In this document: positions 15,669 through 22,928 of the stretch, piece after piece | Layout of the letters: each line of letters opens with the position of its first letter | Position numbering within the stretch: the stretch's first letter is position 1 | Source: a bacterium | Lineage (GTDB): Bacteria; Planctomycetota; UBA1135; GCA-002686595 | Length of the DNA stretch: 36,031 bases | Assembly (NCBI GenBank): GCA_024226735.1 | Contig: JAAELL010000096.1 | Location: 1 to 36,031, forward strand | Direction: 5' to 3' | The notes under the pieces: generated by a model | Databases searched by the model: none | Told to the model about the DNA's origin: nothing | The model's input: the letters and a program-made list of their open reading frames with translations, nothing else | Position numbers and translations under genes: made by a program

Positions 15669-17138
15669 ATGAAAGTCACCGCTAAAGATCTCGGCAAGCT
15701 CGAGAAGACCCCGCTCGTCGTCGTTTTCGTGACGGAGGGCGTGCGGCCCCAGCTCCCGGCCGAGGCGAAGGTTCCCGCTGCGTTTGCCAAGGACTACGAG
15801 GCGAAGCCGCGCGCGACGCGCACGACCTTTGCGAGCAGCGGCCCGGCCGAGCGAGTCCTGCTCGTCGGACTGGGCGCAGCGAAGAAGGTCGACGTGGAAG
15901 GGCTGCGGCGCGCTGGTGCGACCGCGGCGAAGACGGCTGAGGGGCTCGGCGTCGCACGCGCGGTCCTGCGTGTCGACGACAAGATCGCCAAGCTCGCGGG
16001 CGGACCCGAGGTGGTCGGTCGCGCGCTGTCGGAGGGCGCCGTGATGGGCTCCTACCGCTACTCGCACGGCAAGAGCAAGCCCGAGAAGCCCAAGTGCGCG
16101 CAGCTCGCGCTGCACGGCTCCGGGGCCGCGTTCAAGCGTGCCGTCAAGAAGGGCGCCGCGCTCGCCGAGTCGAACTGCTTCACGCGCGACTTGCAGAACC
16201 AAGCCGGCAACCAGATGACGCCGAGCGCGCTCGCTGCGGCAGCGCGCAAGCTCGCGACGCGCAGCCCGCGCATCACGACCAAGGTGATGGACGAGAAGGG
16301 CATGCGGACGATGGGCATGGGGCTCCTGCTAGGCGTGTCCCAGGGCTCGACCCAACCCGCCAAGCTCGTGCACATGACCTACAAGCCCAAGGGGCGCTCG
16401 AAGGGCAAGGTCTGCTTCGTCGGCAAGGGGCTGACGTTCGACGCGGGCGGCATCAGCATCAAGCCGTCGGCGAAGATGGACGAGATGCGCTACGACATGT
16501 CGGGCGGCGCGGCGGTGCTCGGCGCGTTCCATGCGCTCGCGTCGGTCGACGTGCCCTACGAGGTCCACGGTGTCGTCGCGTGCTCGGAGAACCTGATCGA
16601 CGGCAACGCGACCAAGCCCGGTGACGTGCACAAGGGCATGAACGGCACGACGGTCGAGATCAACAACACCGATGCCGAGGGACGCTTGATCCTCGCGGAT
16701 GCTCTCACCTACACCGGAAAGAAGATCAAGCCCGATACGATCATCGACCTCGCGACGCTGACCGGCGCTGTGATCGTCGGCCTCGGCCACGAGGTTTCGG
16801 GCATCTTCCCGACGACCGACAAACTGCGCGACGAGCTCGTCGCCGCGGGCGAGTCCGTCGGAGAGCGCTGCTGGCCCCTGCCCCTGTTCGACATGCACAA
16901 AGAGGGGATGAAGGGCAAGTCCGGCGACCTCTCGAACATCGGCTCGCCCGCGATGGGCGCTGGCTCGACGCAGGGTGCGGCGTTCCTGTCCTACTTCGTG
17001 GACGACGACACCGAGTGGTGCCACATCGACATCGCCGGTACCGCCTGGAACACCGCCGACCGCGGCTGGGTCGGCGGTGCCCTCGGGTCGGGCGTCGGCG
17101 CGCGCCTCCTGATCGAGTACCTCGAGACGCGCCGCTGA
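15669..17138 (+). CDS. pepA: Leucyl aminopeptidase, M17 family (cytosol aminopeptidase)
   Basis: 489 residues. M17 enzymes are hexameric two-metal peptidases that remove N-terminal residues from peptides. The metal and catalytic residues are all visible: Lys253 and Asp258 in VGKGLTFDAGG, Lys265, Asp276 in YDMSGGAA, Asp335 and Glu337 in NNTDAEGRL, Arg339. The N-terminal 160 residues are the usual poorly conserved domain. Substrate range cannot be told from sequence; some family members also bind DNA. The stop codon lies inside the hairpin at 17135-17165. Confidence 0.96.
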   Translation: MKVTAKDLGKLEKTPLVVVFVTEGVRPQLPAEAKVPAAFAKDYEAKPRATRTTFASSGPAERVLLVGLGAAKKVDVEGLRRAGATAAKTAEGLGVARAVLRVDDKIAKLAGGPEVVGRALSEGAVMGSYRYSHGKSKPEKPKCAQLALHGSGAAFKRAVKKGAALAESNCFTRDLQNQAGNQMTPSALAAAARKLATRSPRITTKVMDEKGMRTMGMGLLLGVSQGSTQPAKLVHMTYKPKGRSKGKVCFVGKGLTFDAGGISIKPSAKMDEMRYDMSGGAAVLGAFHALASVDVPYEVHGVVACSENLIDGNATKPGDVHKGMNGTTVEINNTDAEGRLILADALTYTGKKIKPDTIIDLATLTGAVIVGLGHEVSGIFPTTDKLRDELVAAGESVGERCWPLPLFDMHKEGMKGKSGDLSNIGSPAMGAGSTQGAAFLSYFVDDDTEWCHIDIAGTAWNTADRGWVGGALGSGVGARLLIEYLETRR

Positions 17139-17165
17139 ATCCGGTCGTACGGTACCGCGATTCAG
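17135..17165. terminator. Hairpin overlapping the pepA stop codon
   Basis: CTGAATC (17135-17141) pairs with GATTCAG (17159-17165), and CGGT with ACCG inside, leaving a one-base bulge and an 8-base loop. The hairpin begins within the pepA stop and also covers the end of the minus-strand cytochrome fragment, so it may terminate both. Confidence 0.5.
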
Positions 17166-17395
17166 TCGAACACCGGAAGCCCGCTCGGCACCCGATTGGG
17201 AACGTCGGCGCGCAGGTCGAGGTCGCCATGCACGAGCTTGTCGATGGCGTCGAGATCGCGCCTGGGCGGTAGGACGGCCTGACTCGGGTCGTACGCCTGG
17301 AGGGACGCGACCGGATCGATCTGGTGCCGCACCATCGCCTCGAGCGAGTTGAACGCGCCGTCGTGGCCCGGGTGCAGGAGTTCGCTTGTCCCCAA
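17162..17395 (-). pseudogene. C-terminal fragment of a di-heme cytochrome c peroxidase-like protein
   Basis: About 77 residues. LLHPGHDGAFNSLEAMVRH followed by an IDP, AYDPSQAVLPPR and DLDAIDK pattern resembles the C-terminal region of MauG/cytochrome c peroxidase-like proteins (the HDGAFxSLEAxVxH signature). The heme domains are absent and the segment that normally carries the last helix appears deleted before the ending VPNRVPSGLPVFD. No start fits the family. It fills much of the 368-base gap between pepA and the hydrolase gene and is probably a relic. Confidence 0.6.
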
Positions 17396-17494
17396 GCCGA
17401 CTCAACGCGGGTCCGCACGGGCGGTAGTACGTAGCGGCGCGGGTCTGACGGCTGGTGCCGCGTGCGGGAGGACGCGGTCGATGACCACCGCGCT

Positions 17495-17500
17495 TAGAAT
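17495..17500 (+). promoter_or_regulatory. -10 box placed for a leaderless transcript
   Basis: TAGAAT ends 6 bases before the ATG at 17507, so transcription would begin at or within a base or two of the start codon. There is no Shine-Dalgarno. No good -35 is visible at 16-18 bases upstream. Confidence 0.4.
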
Positions 17501-17506
17501 GCCGCG

Positions 17507-19234
17507 ATGCTACGAACTCCACTTCGGGATCGGCTCGCCGCGAGCGCGTTCCTCGCCGTCCTGTTCGTCCTCTCGGCCTCGACCCAGGCAAGTGACGCGG
17601 TCGCCGAACGGGTCGAGTCCTACCTCGGCCGTTGCGCCGCATTCGGCTGGTCGGGGGTCGTCTTGGTCCAGCGCGGGGAGAAAGTCGTGCTGCACCGCGG
17701 CTTCGGCTTCGCCGACCGTGAGGCGCAGCGCGAGCATGCGGAAGGGGCGCTCTTCGAGATCGCGTCGGCGACGAAGCCGTTCACGGCGTGCGCGATCCTC
17801 GCCCTCGCCGAGGAGGAGCGCCTCGACCTCGACGATGAGATCGGCAAGCACCTTCCCGGCGTGCCGGAGGACAAGAGCGCGATCACGATCCGCCAGCTCC
17901 TGGCCCACACCTCGGGTATGCCGCGGCGCGCGACGGATGGGCGCGGGAGCGACCTCGGTCGGGCCGTCGCTGACTACCTGGCGCCGCCTCTCGTGCGCGC
18001 GCCGGGCGAGGGGTACGAGTACTGGAACGGCGGCTACGCGCTGCTCGCCGGCATCGTCGAGCGCGCAAGCGGCCAGAGCTTCCAGGGCTACTGCCGCAAG
18101 CGACTGTTCGAGCGCGCGGGCCTCGAGCACACCGGTTTTACCGGCGACGAGCACCTGCCGGCGGAGCGGCTCGCGATCGGGTACCGCGACGGCCAGCGCC
18201 TGCGCTCCGCGACGGGCCATCCCTACGGCGACTACGGCTATCAGTACCGCGGGATGGGTGGCATCGTCACGTCCGCGGATCAGCTCGTCTCGTTCAGCGA
18301 GGCCTTGGACGCGGGCAGGATCCTGAGCGCCGAGTCGGTCGAGGCGATGCAGGCGAGCGTGACGGGCGCGTACGGGCTGGGCTGGGGCGTGACACGTACG
18401 AAGCGCGGCACGCGCCGCATCGGTCATGGCGGGGACGTCGCGGGCTTCCACACCCAGTGGCAGCGCTTCCCGGACGAGGACGTGCACATCGTCGTGTTGT
18501 CGAACGTCGACGGGATCCCGCTCTACAAGCTCGCCTGGAACCTCGAGGCGCTCCTTTTCGACGAGCGGCTCCCGTATCCCGCGCCACCCGAGGCTGCGCC
18601 GGCGAGCGAGCGCGAGCTCGATGCGCTCGCCGGTCGCTACGAGCTCGGGGACGGCAACGCGCTCATCGTCACGCGCGCGGGAGAGCGCCTGATGGTCCAG
18701 GTCGGGGACGTCGATCCCGAAACGCTCGCTGCGGACCGCACGGTGCCTCCGGAGCTCGCCGAGCACGCGAAGTTGGCGCGTGGCGTGCTGCAGTCGGTGC
18801 GTGATGTGGACGCCGCCGCGATCGAGAAAGTCATGGGCCCGCGCATTCCGGGCTCGTGGCCGTACGTGCTGACGCGTACGGTCTGGCCGGAGCAGGTGAA
18901 GCGCTGGGGCGAGCTCGAGCGCGTCGTCACCCTGGGCGTCGACGACTTCGGCGACGGCGCGTACGGGGTCCGCTTCCGCCTCGAGCACGTGCGCGCGAAG
19001 CGACCCCTGAGGATCACGATGCGCGGCGGCAAGCTCGTCGGCCTCGACTTGGCGGGCCCACTCGACCGCTTCGGCGGAACGTACGTGCGGGTCGCCGACG
19101 GCTCGTTCACGTGCTTCGACTGGGATGCGCCGCTCGTGTGCACGCTGCGCTTCGAGGCTCAGGGGGGGCGACCGGTTTCTGTCGTCGCGCGGGGGTCGGG
19201 CGCGCGGTCGCAGACGTTGACGCGCGCGCGCTGA
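17507..19234 (+). CDS. Secreted beta-lactamase-fold serine hydrolase
   Basis: 575 residues. A signal peptide (1-29, hydrophobic core AASAFLAVLFVLSAS) precedes a class C beta-lactamase/D-alanyl-D-alanine peptidase-type domain (about 35-360). The three active-site motifs are present: Ser87-x-x-Lys90 (SATK), Tyr172-Trp-Asn174 (YWN) and His307-Gly-Gly (HGG). The remaining 210 residues form a separate beta-rich domain without a family I recognise. Members of this family include peptidases, esterases and, less often, true lactamases; the substrate cannot be told. The start is supported by the -10 box six bases upstream. The 3' end overlaps the open frame of the kinase relic on the other strand. Confidence 0.9.
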   Translation: MLRTPLRDRLAASAFLAVLFVLSASTQASDAVAERVESYLGRCAAFGWSGVVLVQRGEKVVLHRGFGFADREAQREHAEGALFEIASATKPFTACAILALAEEERLDLDDEIGKHLPGVPEDKSAITIRQLLAHTSGMPRRATDGRGSDLGRAVADYLAPPLVRAPGEGYEYWNGGYALLAGIVERASGQSFQGYCRKRLFERAGLEHTGFTGDEHLPAERLAIGYRDGQRLRSATGHPYGDYGYQYRGMGGIVTSADQLVSFSEALDAGRILSAESVEAMQASVTGAYGLGWGVTRTKRGTRRIGHGGDVAGFHTQWQRFPDEDVHIVVLSNVDGIPLYKLAWNLEALLFDERLPYPAPPEAAPASERELDALAGRYELGDGNALIVTRAGERLMVQVGDVDPETLAADRTVPPELAEHAKLARGVLQSVRDVDAAAIEKVMGPRIPGSWPYVLTRTVWPEQVKRWGELERVVTLGVDDFGDGAYGVRFRLEHVRAKRPLRITMRGGKLVGLDLAGPLDRFGGTYVRVADGSFTCFDWDAPLVCTLRFEAQGGRPVSVVARGSGARSQTLTRAR

Positions 19235-20083
19235 TCAGCCGCCGGTTCGAATCTGCTCGCGCAGCGCCGCCGCGCGTCGACTGCGCGAGCTCCCAAGCGC
19301 GATCGGCGTGCACCGCGGCGCGTTCGCGCTCGCCGCGATCCCAGTACCGGCGGGCGAGCGTGAGGCGCACGAGCGTCTCGGCCTCGGGCAGCTCGACGAG
19401 GCGCCTCTCGAGCGCTTGCTCCAGGTGCCGCGCGGCGTCGTCCGCCAGCGCCGGATCCGTGGCGGCCCGTGAAGCGATCCAATTCTCGAAGACGCGCGCG
19501 ACGACCTTCGCCTGCGTGTGCGCGCCCCAGCCGAGCGAGGCCTCCTCTTCCGCCACGCGGCGGTCGGCGGCCAGCGCCTTGCGCAGGATGGCGCCGAGGT
19601 CTCCGCCGATCGCGACGAGCGGCGCCTCGTCCCTGGCGGACGGCAGCTCGCCCGTCACGAGCTCGTGTGGCATGACGCCGAGCGAGAAGAGGTCGCTCGA
19701 GGTGGAGACGGGCCGGCCCCGCAGCTGCTCGGGGCTGGCGTACGACGCCGTGAACGGGGCGCGCTCGCCCGCGTCCCGTTGGCCGACTTCGAGCACGGTC
19801 GCGACGCCGAAGTCGAGCAGCTTGGGCACGCCCTGCGCGGTGACGAGCACGTTCGACGGCTTGAGGTCGCGGTGCAGCACGAGCTGCCAGTGCGCGTACT
19901 GGACGGTCTCCAGCACTTGCACGAACAGCTCGAGTCGCTCGCGCGGGCCCGCGTTGACGGCGAGGACGAAGTCGTTCTCGTCGGTCAAGAGGAGCGAGTA
20001 GGCCGAGATCAACGGGTCGAGACCTCTGGGGCGAGGAAGGGGATGAGCGCGGCGACGCCGGTACGCGAGATGTGCGCGAACAT
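19107..20083 (-). pseudogene. Decayed serine/threonine protein kinase with TPR-like tail
   Basis: The long frame contains the kinase C-lobe: RERLELFVQVLETVQYAH, catalytic HRDLKPSNVLV, metal-binding LDFG, then SYASPEQLRG and SDLFSLGV. The N-lobe with the glycine loop and the ATP-binding Lys is missing. A helical TPR-like tail follows, for example LERRLVELPEAETLVRLTL. Upstream a ribosome binding site and ATG at 20083 start a different frame, which stops after 24 residues (MFAHISRTGVAAL...) at 20009. So translation signals are now joined by deletion or frameshift to a headless kinase. The meaningful part ends near 19240; the frame stays open to 19107 under the hydrolase gene. The ancestral protein was probably a Planctomycete-type signalling kinase. 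Confidence 0.65.
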
Positions 20084-20090
20084 GAGAAGG

Positions 20091-20096
20091 CTCCTT
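20091..20096 (-). promoter_or_regulatory. Strong Shine-Dalgarno before a 24-codon reading frame
   Basis: AAGGAG on the minus strand, 7 bases before the ATG at 20083. It is one of few strong sites in the window and leads only into a short frame ending at 20009, which supports the view that the kinase frame was broken. Confidence 0.6.
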
Positions 20097-20199
20097 GAGG
20101 GTTGGGACTTGGATCGTGTCGCGCGTTGCGCCTGACGCGATCGCGACGGCCCCAGCTACGGCGCCTGCCACGATGGACGTGACTGCGTTTGCGCACGAA

Positions 20200-20230
20200 G
20201 AAAGGGCCACGGCTCAGCCGTGACCCTTTC
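20200..20230 (-). terminator. Terminator of the di-heme oxidoreductase gene
   Basis: GAAAGGG (20200-20206) pairs with CCCTTTC (20224-20230) and CACGGCT with AGCCGTG inside, with one mismatch and a one-base centre. On the minus strand the stem ends in CCCTTTCTTC, a fairly T-rich run. A second small hairpin, GACGC-GAAA-GCGTC (20242-20255), touches the stop codon. Confidence 0.7.
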
Positions 20231-20254
20231 GTGATCGTTTCGACGCGAAAGCGT

Positions 20255-21655
20255 CTAGAGTCCGCCCGTCGGGTCGACCGGAGTGCGCAACGAACGCAGG
20301 AACGTCAAGAGGTCGATCTTGTCGGTGTCCGGCAGCGCGTCGAACGCATCCCTCGCCGTCTGGCCTTCGCCGCCGTGCAGGAGGATCGCCTCGGTCAGTG
20401 TCGTCGCCCGTCCGTCGTGCAGGTACGGGGCCGTATCCGCGATGCCCCACAGGCGCGCCGTGACGAAGTCGCCGTCACGTGGTGAGCCGAAGCTCTCCTC
20501 GAGCTCCGGGCCCATCGAGTGGATCTTCAGGTCGCTGTAGAGCGGGACCACCATGCCGCCGCTGGGGTGGAGATCGAAGCCCGCGTTGCCGCCGACGAGG
20601 TCGATTTGGTAGTAGGCGTTCACGAACGGGCGTCGCTCGTTCTCGGGGAACGTCAGGGGCAGGGTCGTGCGCCGCGTCCGGATCTCGGGCGTATGGCACT
20701 CGGCGCACCCGACCGCCCCGAACGTCTGCTCGCCAGCGAGCACGTCCGGTGTCGGCGGATCGGCCTGAGGCCGGCGCAGCGTCGCGTTGAAGATCTGCAG
20801 GGCCGACAGCTCGCCGATCAAGATCTCGTCGGCGACGCCGTCGTTGTCGCCGTCGTTGCCCGGTCCAACCGCCTCGACCGGCTGCATGCCGAAGTGGAAC
20901 TGGAACGCGCCGACGTCGAACGCGCGCACGGTCGGGAACTCGCCCTTGCGGCCGAACGGACGGACGACGAGGTCTTCCTCGATGCCTTCGATCTGGGTCA
21001 GGTCCCAGTCGAGGGAACCGGAGTCCCAGCGGAGCGTGCCGAAGCTCACGCCGTGGGTGAGCAGGGTGATCGGCGTGTCCGGCTGCGAAAGCGCCACGAG
21101 CTTGTAGCGCTGCAGGTCCTCGGTCATCTCCTTCGCCGCGAGCTCGACGCCGCCCGAACCGAACAGGAACGGCGGGTTGATGAAGCGCCCGTCGTACCCG
21201 GCGAAGCCGTTGCCCGCCTCGTCGTCGACGTCGATTTCGCGCGGCATGAACATCGCGTTGGTGTTGGCTCCGCCGACACCGCCGACGGCGAAGCGGAAGG
21301 GCGCGACGGCGTTCGAGCCGACCGCGTGACACTCCATGCAGGTCTGGGCGTCGAGCCCGTTGATGCGCAGGAACGTGCCGTTGTTCTGAAGGGTGGGGCG
21401 ACCGCCTGGGCTGGTCGTGTCGCTCGGATTGACCGGGCCGTCGCCGTACCCGTCGAGCTTGTTGAACGGCGTCGAGAAGATCTTCTGTCCGGCCGCCCGG
21501 ACTTCGTCGACGGTGAGTCCACCACCGGTGATGTCGGCTTGGGTGATGCGGTTCGAGCCGAGGGCAGGTTGTTCGCCCGGCGGAGTTTGCGCGGAGAGTG
21601 CGCCGGTCAGCCCGAGGAGTAGGGCGACCGCGCCCGGCGTGTGGAGAGCAGTCAT
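20255..21655 (-). CDS. Secreted di-heme c-type oxidoreductase (DHOR, thiol-oxidoreductase-like)
   Basis: 466 residues from ATG at 21655; an in-frame ATG at 21685 would add acidic residues before the signal peptide, so the shorter form is preferred. Residues 1-22 are a signal peptide ending ALSA. Two heme c motifs are present: CMECH (106-110) and CAECH (317-321). The C-terminal half carries the DHOR pattern HSMGPELEESFG, then RLWGIADTAPYLHDGRATTL and LHGGEGQTARDAF. A DGDNDGVADE stretch near 270 looks like a calcium-binding loop. Such periplasmic proteins are assigned as putative peroxidases; the natural reaction is uncertain. The terminator at 20200-20230 follows. Confidence 0.88.
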   Translation of the reverse strand: MTALHTPGAVALLLGLTGALSAQTPPGEQPALGSNRITQADITGGGLTVDEVRAAGQKIFSTPFNKLDGYGDGPVNPSDTTSPGGRPTLQNNGTFLRINGLDAQTCMECHAVGSNAVAPFRFAVGGVGGANTNAMFMPREIDVDDEAGNGFAGYDGRFINPPFLFGSGGVELAAKEMTEDLQRYKLVALSQPDTPITLLTHGVSFGTLRWDSGSLDWDLTQIEGIEEDLVVRPFGRKGEFPTVRAFDVGAFQFHFGMQPVEAVGPGNDGDNDGVADEILIGELSALQIFNATLRRPQADPPTPDVLAGEQTFGAVGCAECHTPEIRTRRTTLPLTFPENERRPFVNAYYQIDLVGGNAGFDLHPSGGMVVPLYSDLKIHSMGPELEESFGSPRDGDFVTARLWGIADTAPYLHDGRATTLTEAILLHGGEGQTARDAFDALPDTDKIDLLTFLRSLRTPVDPTGGL

Positions 21656-21795
21656 GATGGTGAGAAGTGGGGATTCCAGGTCCATGGGAACGCCTTAAGC
21701 GTACCCTCAACAGGCGTCCCGCGGTCACCGGATCGCAGGATGCTCTAACCCCGCTCCGTGCCACGCGAACGGACGTTCCAACCAAAGGTGTTATG

Positions 21796-21815
21796 ACGTG
21801 AGACACCTCTCACGT
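21796..21815. terminator. Perfect hairpin in the gap upstream of the di-heme gene
   Basis: ACGTGAGA (21796-21803) and TCTCACGT (21808-21815) pair around CACC. The minus-strand fragment at 21810-22205 has its stop codon within this stem, so it may be that gene's old terminator. Confidence 0.5.
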
Positions 21816-22205
21816 GCCTGTCGTCAGGGAACGATCTCGAGCGTCCAGGGTGTCGACCAAGCGGATGGTCGACCCGGCGAGGGACGCGACGTTCGGAATG
21901 TACAGGGACACGATCGCCGGCCGGCTGCCGAACGTGCGCACGACCGCGATCGGCGACATGTCGTCCGGCGGCAGGAACATCCTCCCGTAGGGTGTCTCGA
22001 TCTTGAACGGTCCCAGTCCGGAGCGGCTGAAGAAGACGAGGCTCGTGCCCAGCGCCTCGCCGCCGACCTCGAACTCGTACGGATCGCCGACGACGACCTG
22101 CGCCCGTCCGGCGAGGTCCTGGGTCCCGATGGCACCGGAGCTGGCTCTGCCGCGGCCACGCGGAGCGTTGGCGCGGTCTCCGAAAGCTTCACGGGACGAG
22201 CGGCT
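21810..22205 (-). pseudogene. Start-less fragment of a secreted protein
   Basis: This minus frame is open for 131 codons and ends with TGA at 21810-21812. Its last 105 residues look like protein, for example DPYEFEVGGEALGTSLVFFS, FKIETPYGRMFLPPDDM and PAIVSLYIPNVASLAG. There is no ATG, GTG or TTG at the head, and the first 25 codons overlap the end of the DUF1080 gene, so the natural N-terminus is gone. Use of an unusual start codon with coupling to the overlapping upstream gene is a less likely alternative. No family recognised. Confidence 0.5.
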
Positions 22206-22896
22206 TCAGCCGGATGCCGCGAAACTCGATCGGCGTCCCCTCGCTCTGGAGCGCGATCGCGCCCTCGGTGACCGTGCACCCTTGCCCGTCGTTGACGAGC
22301 GTCCCGTTGACCCAGACGCGCACGCGGTCGGCGCGGCACTCGATGCGCATCGCGTTCCATTCGCCGACGGGCTTCTCGCTGTCGTCCGTCAGGTTGGCGA
22401 TTCGCCTGTGGGTGTGCAGGTCACCCTCGCGCGGCTCGGCGCGGCGCTCCTTCTCGTTCTCGACGTGGATGTCGACTCCGTCGCCGATGACCCAGAAGTC
22501 GCCTGCGCTGCCGGCCTGCAGCTGGACCTCCATCGACTTGGGCCAGCCGTAGAACAGGAGCGGGGCCGTCGTGTGCACGAGCACGCCGCTGTTGCCTCCG
22601 CGCTCGCCGGGCCAACGCCATTCCAGCTCCAGCGTGTAGTCGCGGTACCAGCGTCGGGTCGCGAGGTAGCCGGTGGGGCGACCCGCGATGCGCAGCACAT
22701 CGTCCTCGACGCGGCAAAGGCCCTCGCGTGTCTTCCCGTCGGCTTCGGTGTAGAGCACCCACTCGTCGAGGTGTTGGCCATCGAACAGGGCGACTTCCTG
22801 CGCCAGCGGCTCGACGCGCGTCGCAGGCCCGTCCTGGCGACGCAGCGGGGCCGTGCCGACGAGGCAAAAGAGGAACACGAGGAGGGGCTTGCTCAT
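22189..22896 (-). CDS. Secreted DUF1080 (3-keto-disaccharide hydrolase-type) protein
   Basis: 235 residues with a signal peptide (MSKPLLVFLFCLVGTAP). The domain is the jelly-roll fold of DUF1080, related to concanavalin/laminin-G-like glycan-binding folds. Characteristic stretches are ALFDGQHLDEWV, ELEWRWPGERGGNSGVLVH and NAMRIECRADRVRVWVNGT. Some members hydrolyse 3-keto-glycosides; activity here is not shown by sequence. Planctomycetes carry many copies, probably for polysaccharide breakdown. The start is 32 bases after the stop of the 22929-25454 gene, so the two probably form an operon. Confidence 0.92.
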   Translation of the reverse strand: MSKPLLVFLFCLVGTAPLRRQDGPATRVEPLAQEVALFDGQHLDEWVLYTEADGKTREGLCRVEDDVLRIAGRPTGYLATRRWYRDYTLELEWRWPGERGGNSGVLVHTTAPLLFYGWPKSMEVQLQAGSAGDFWVIGDGVDIHVENEKERRAEPREGDLHTHRRIANLTDDSEKPVGEWNAMRIECRADRVRVWVNGTLVNDGQGCTVTEGAIALQSEGTPIEFRGIRLKPLVP

Positions 22897-22928
22897 GTGC
22901 CCACTATCCCAGGGGCCAGTGCTGAGGG

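Noticed and set aside
17507..19234. Antibiotic-resistance beta-lactamase.
   Set aside because: The SxxK/YxN/HGG set and extra C-terminal domain fit the broad serine hydrolase family; nothing points specifically to lactam hydrolysis.
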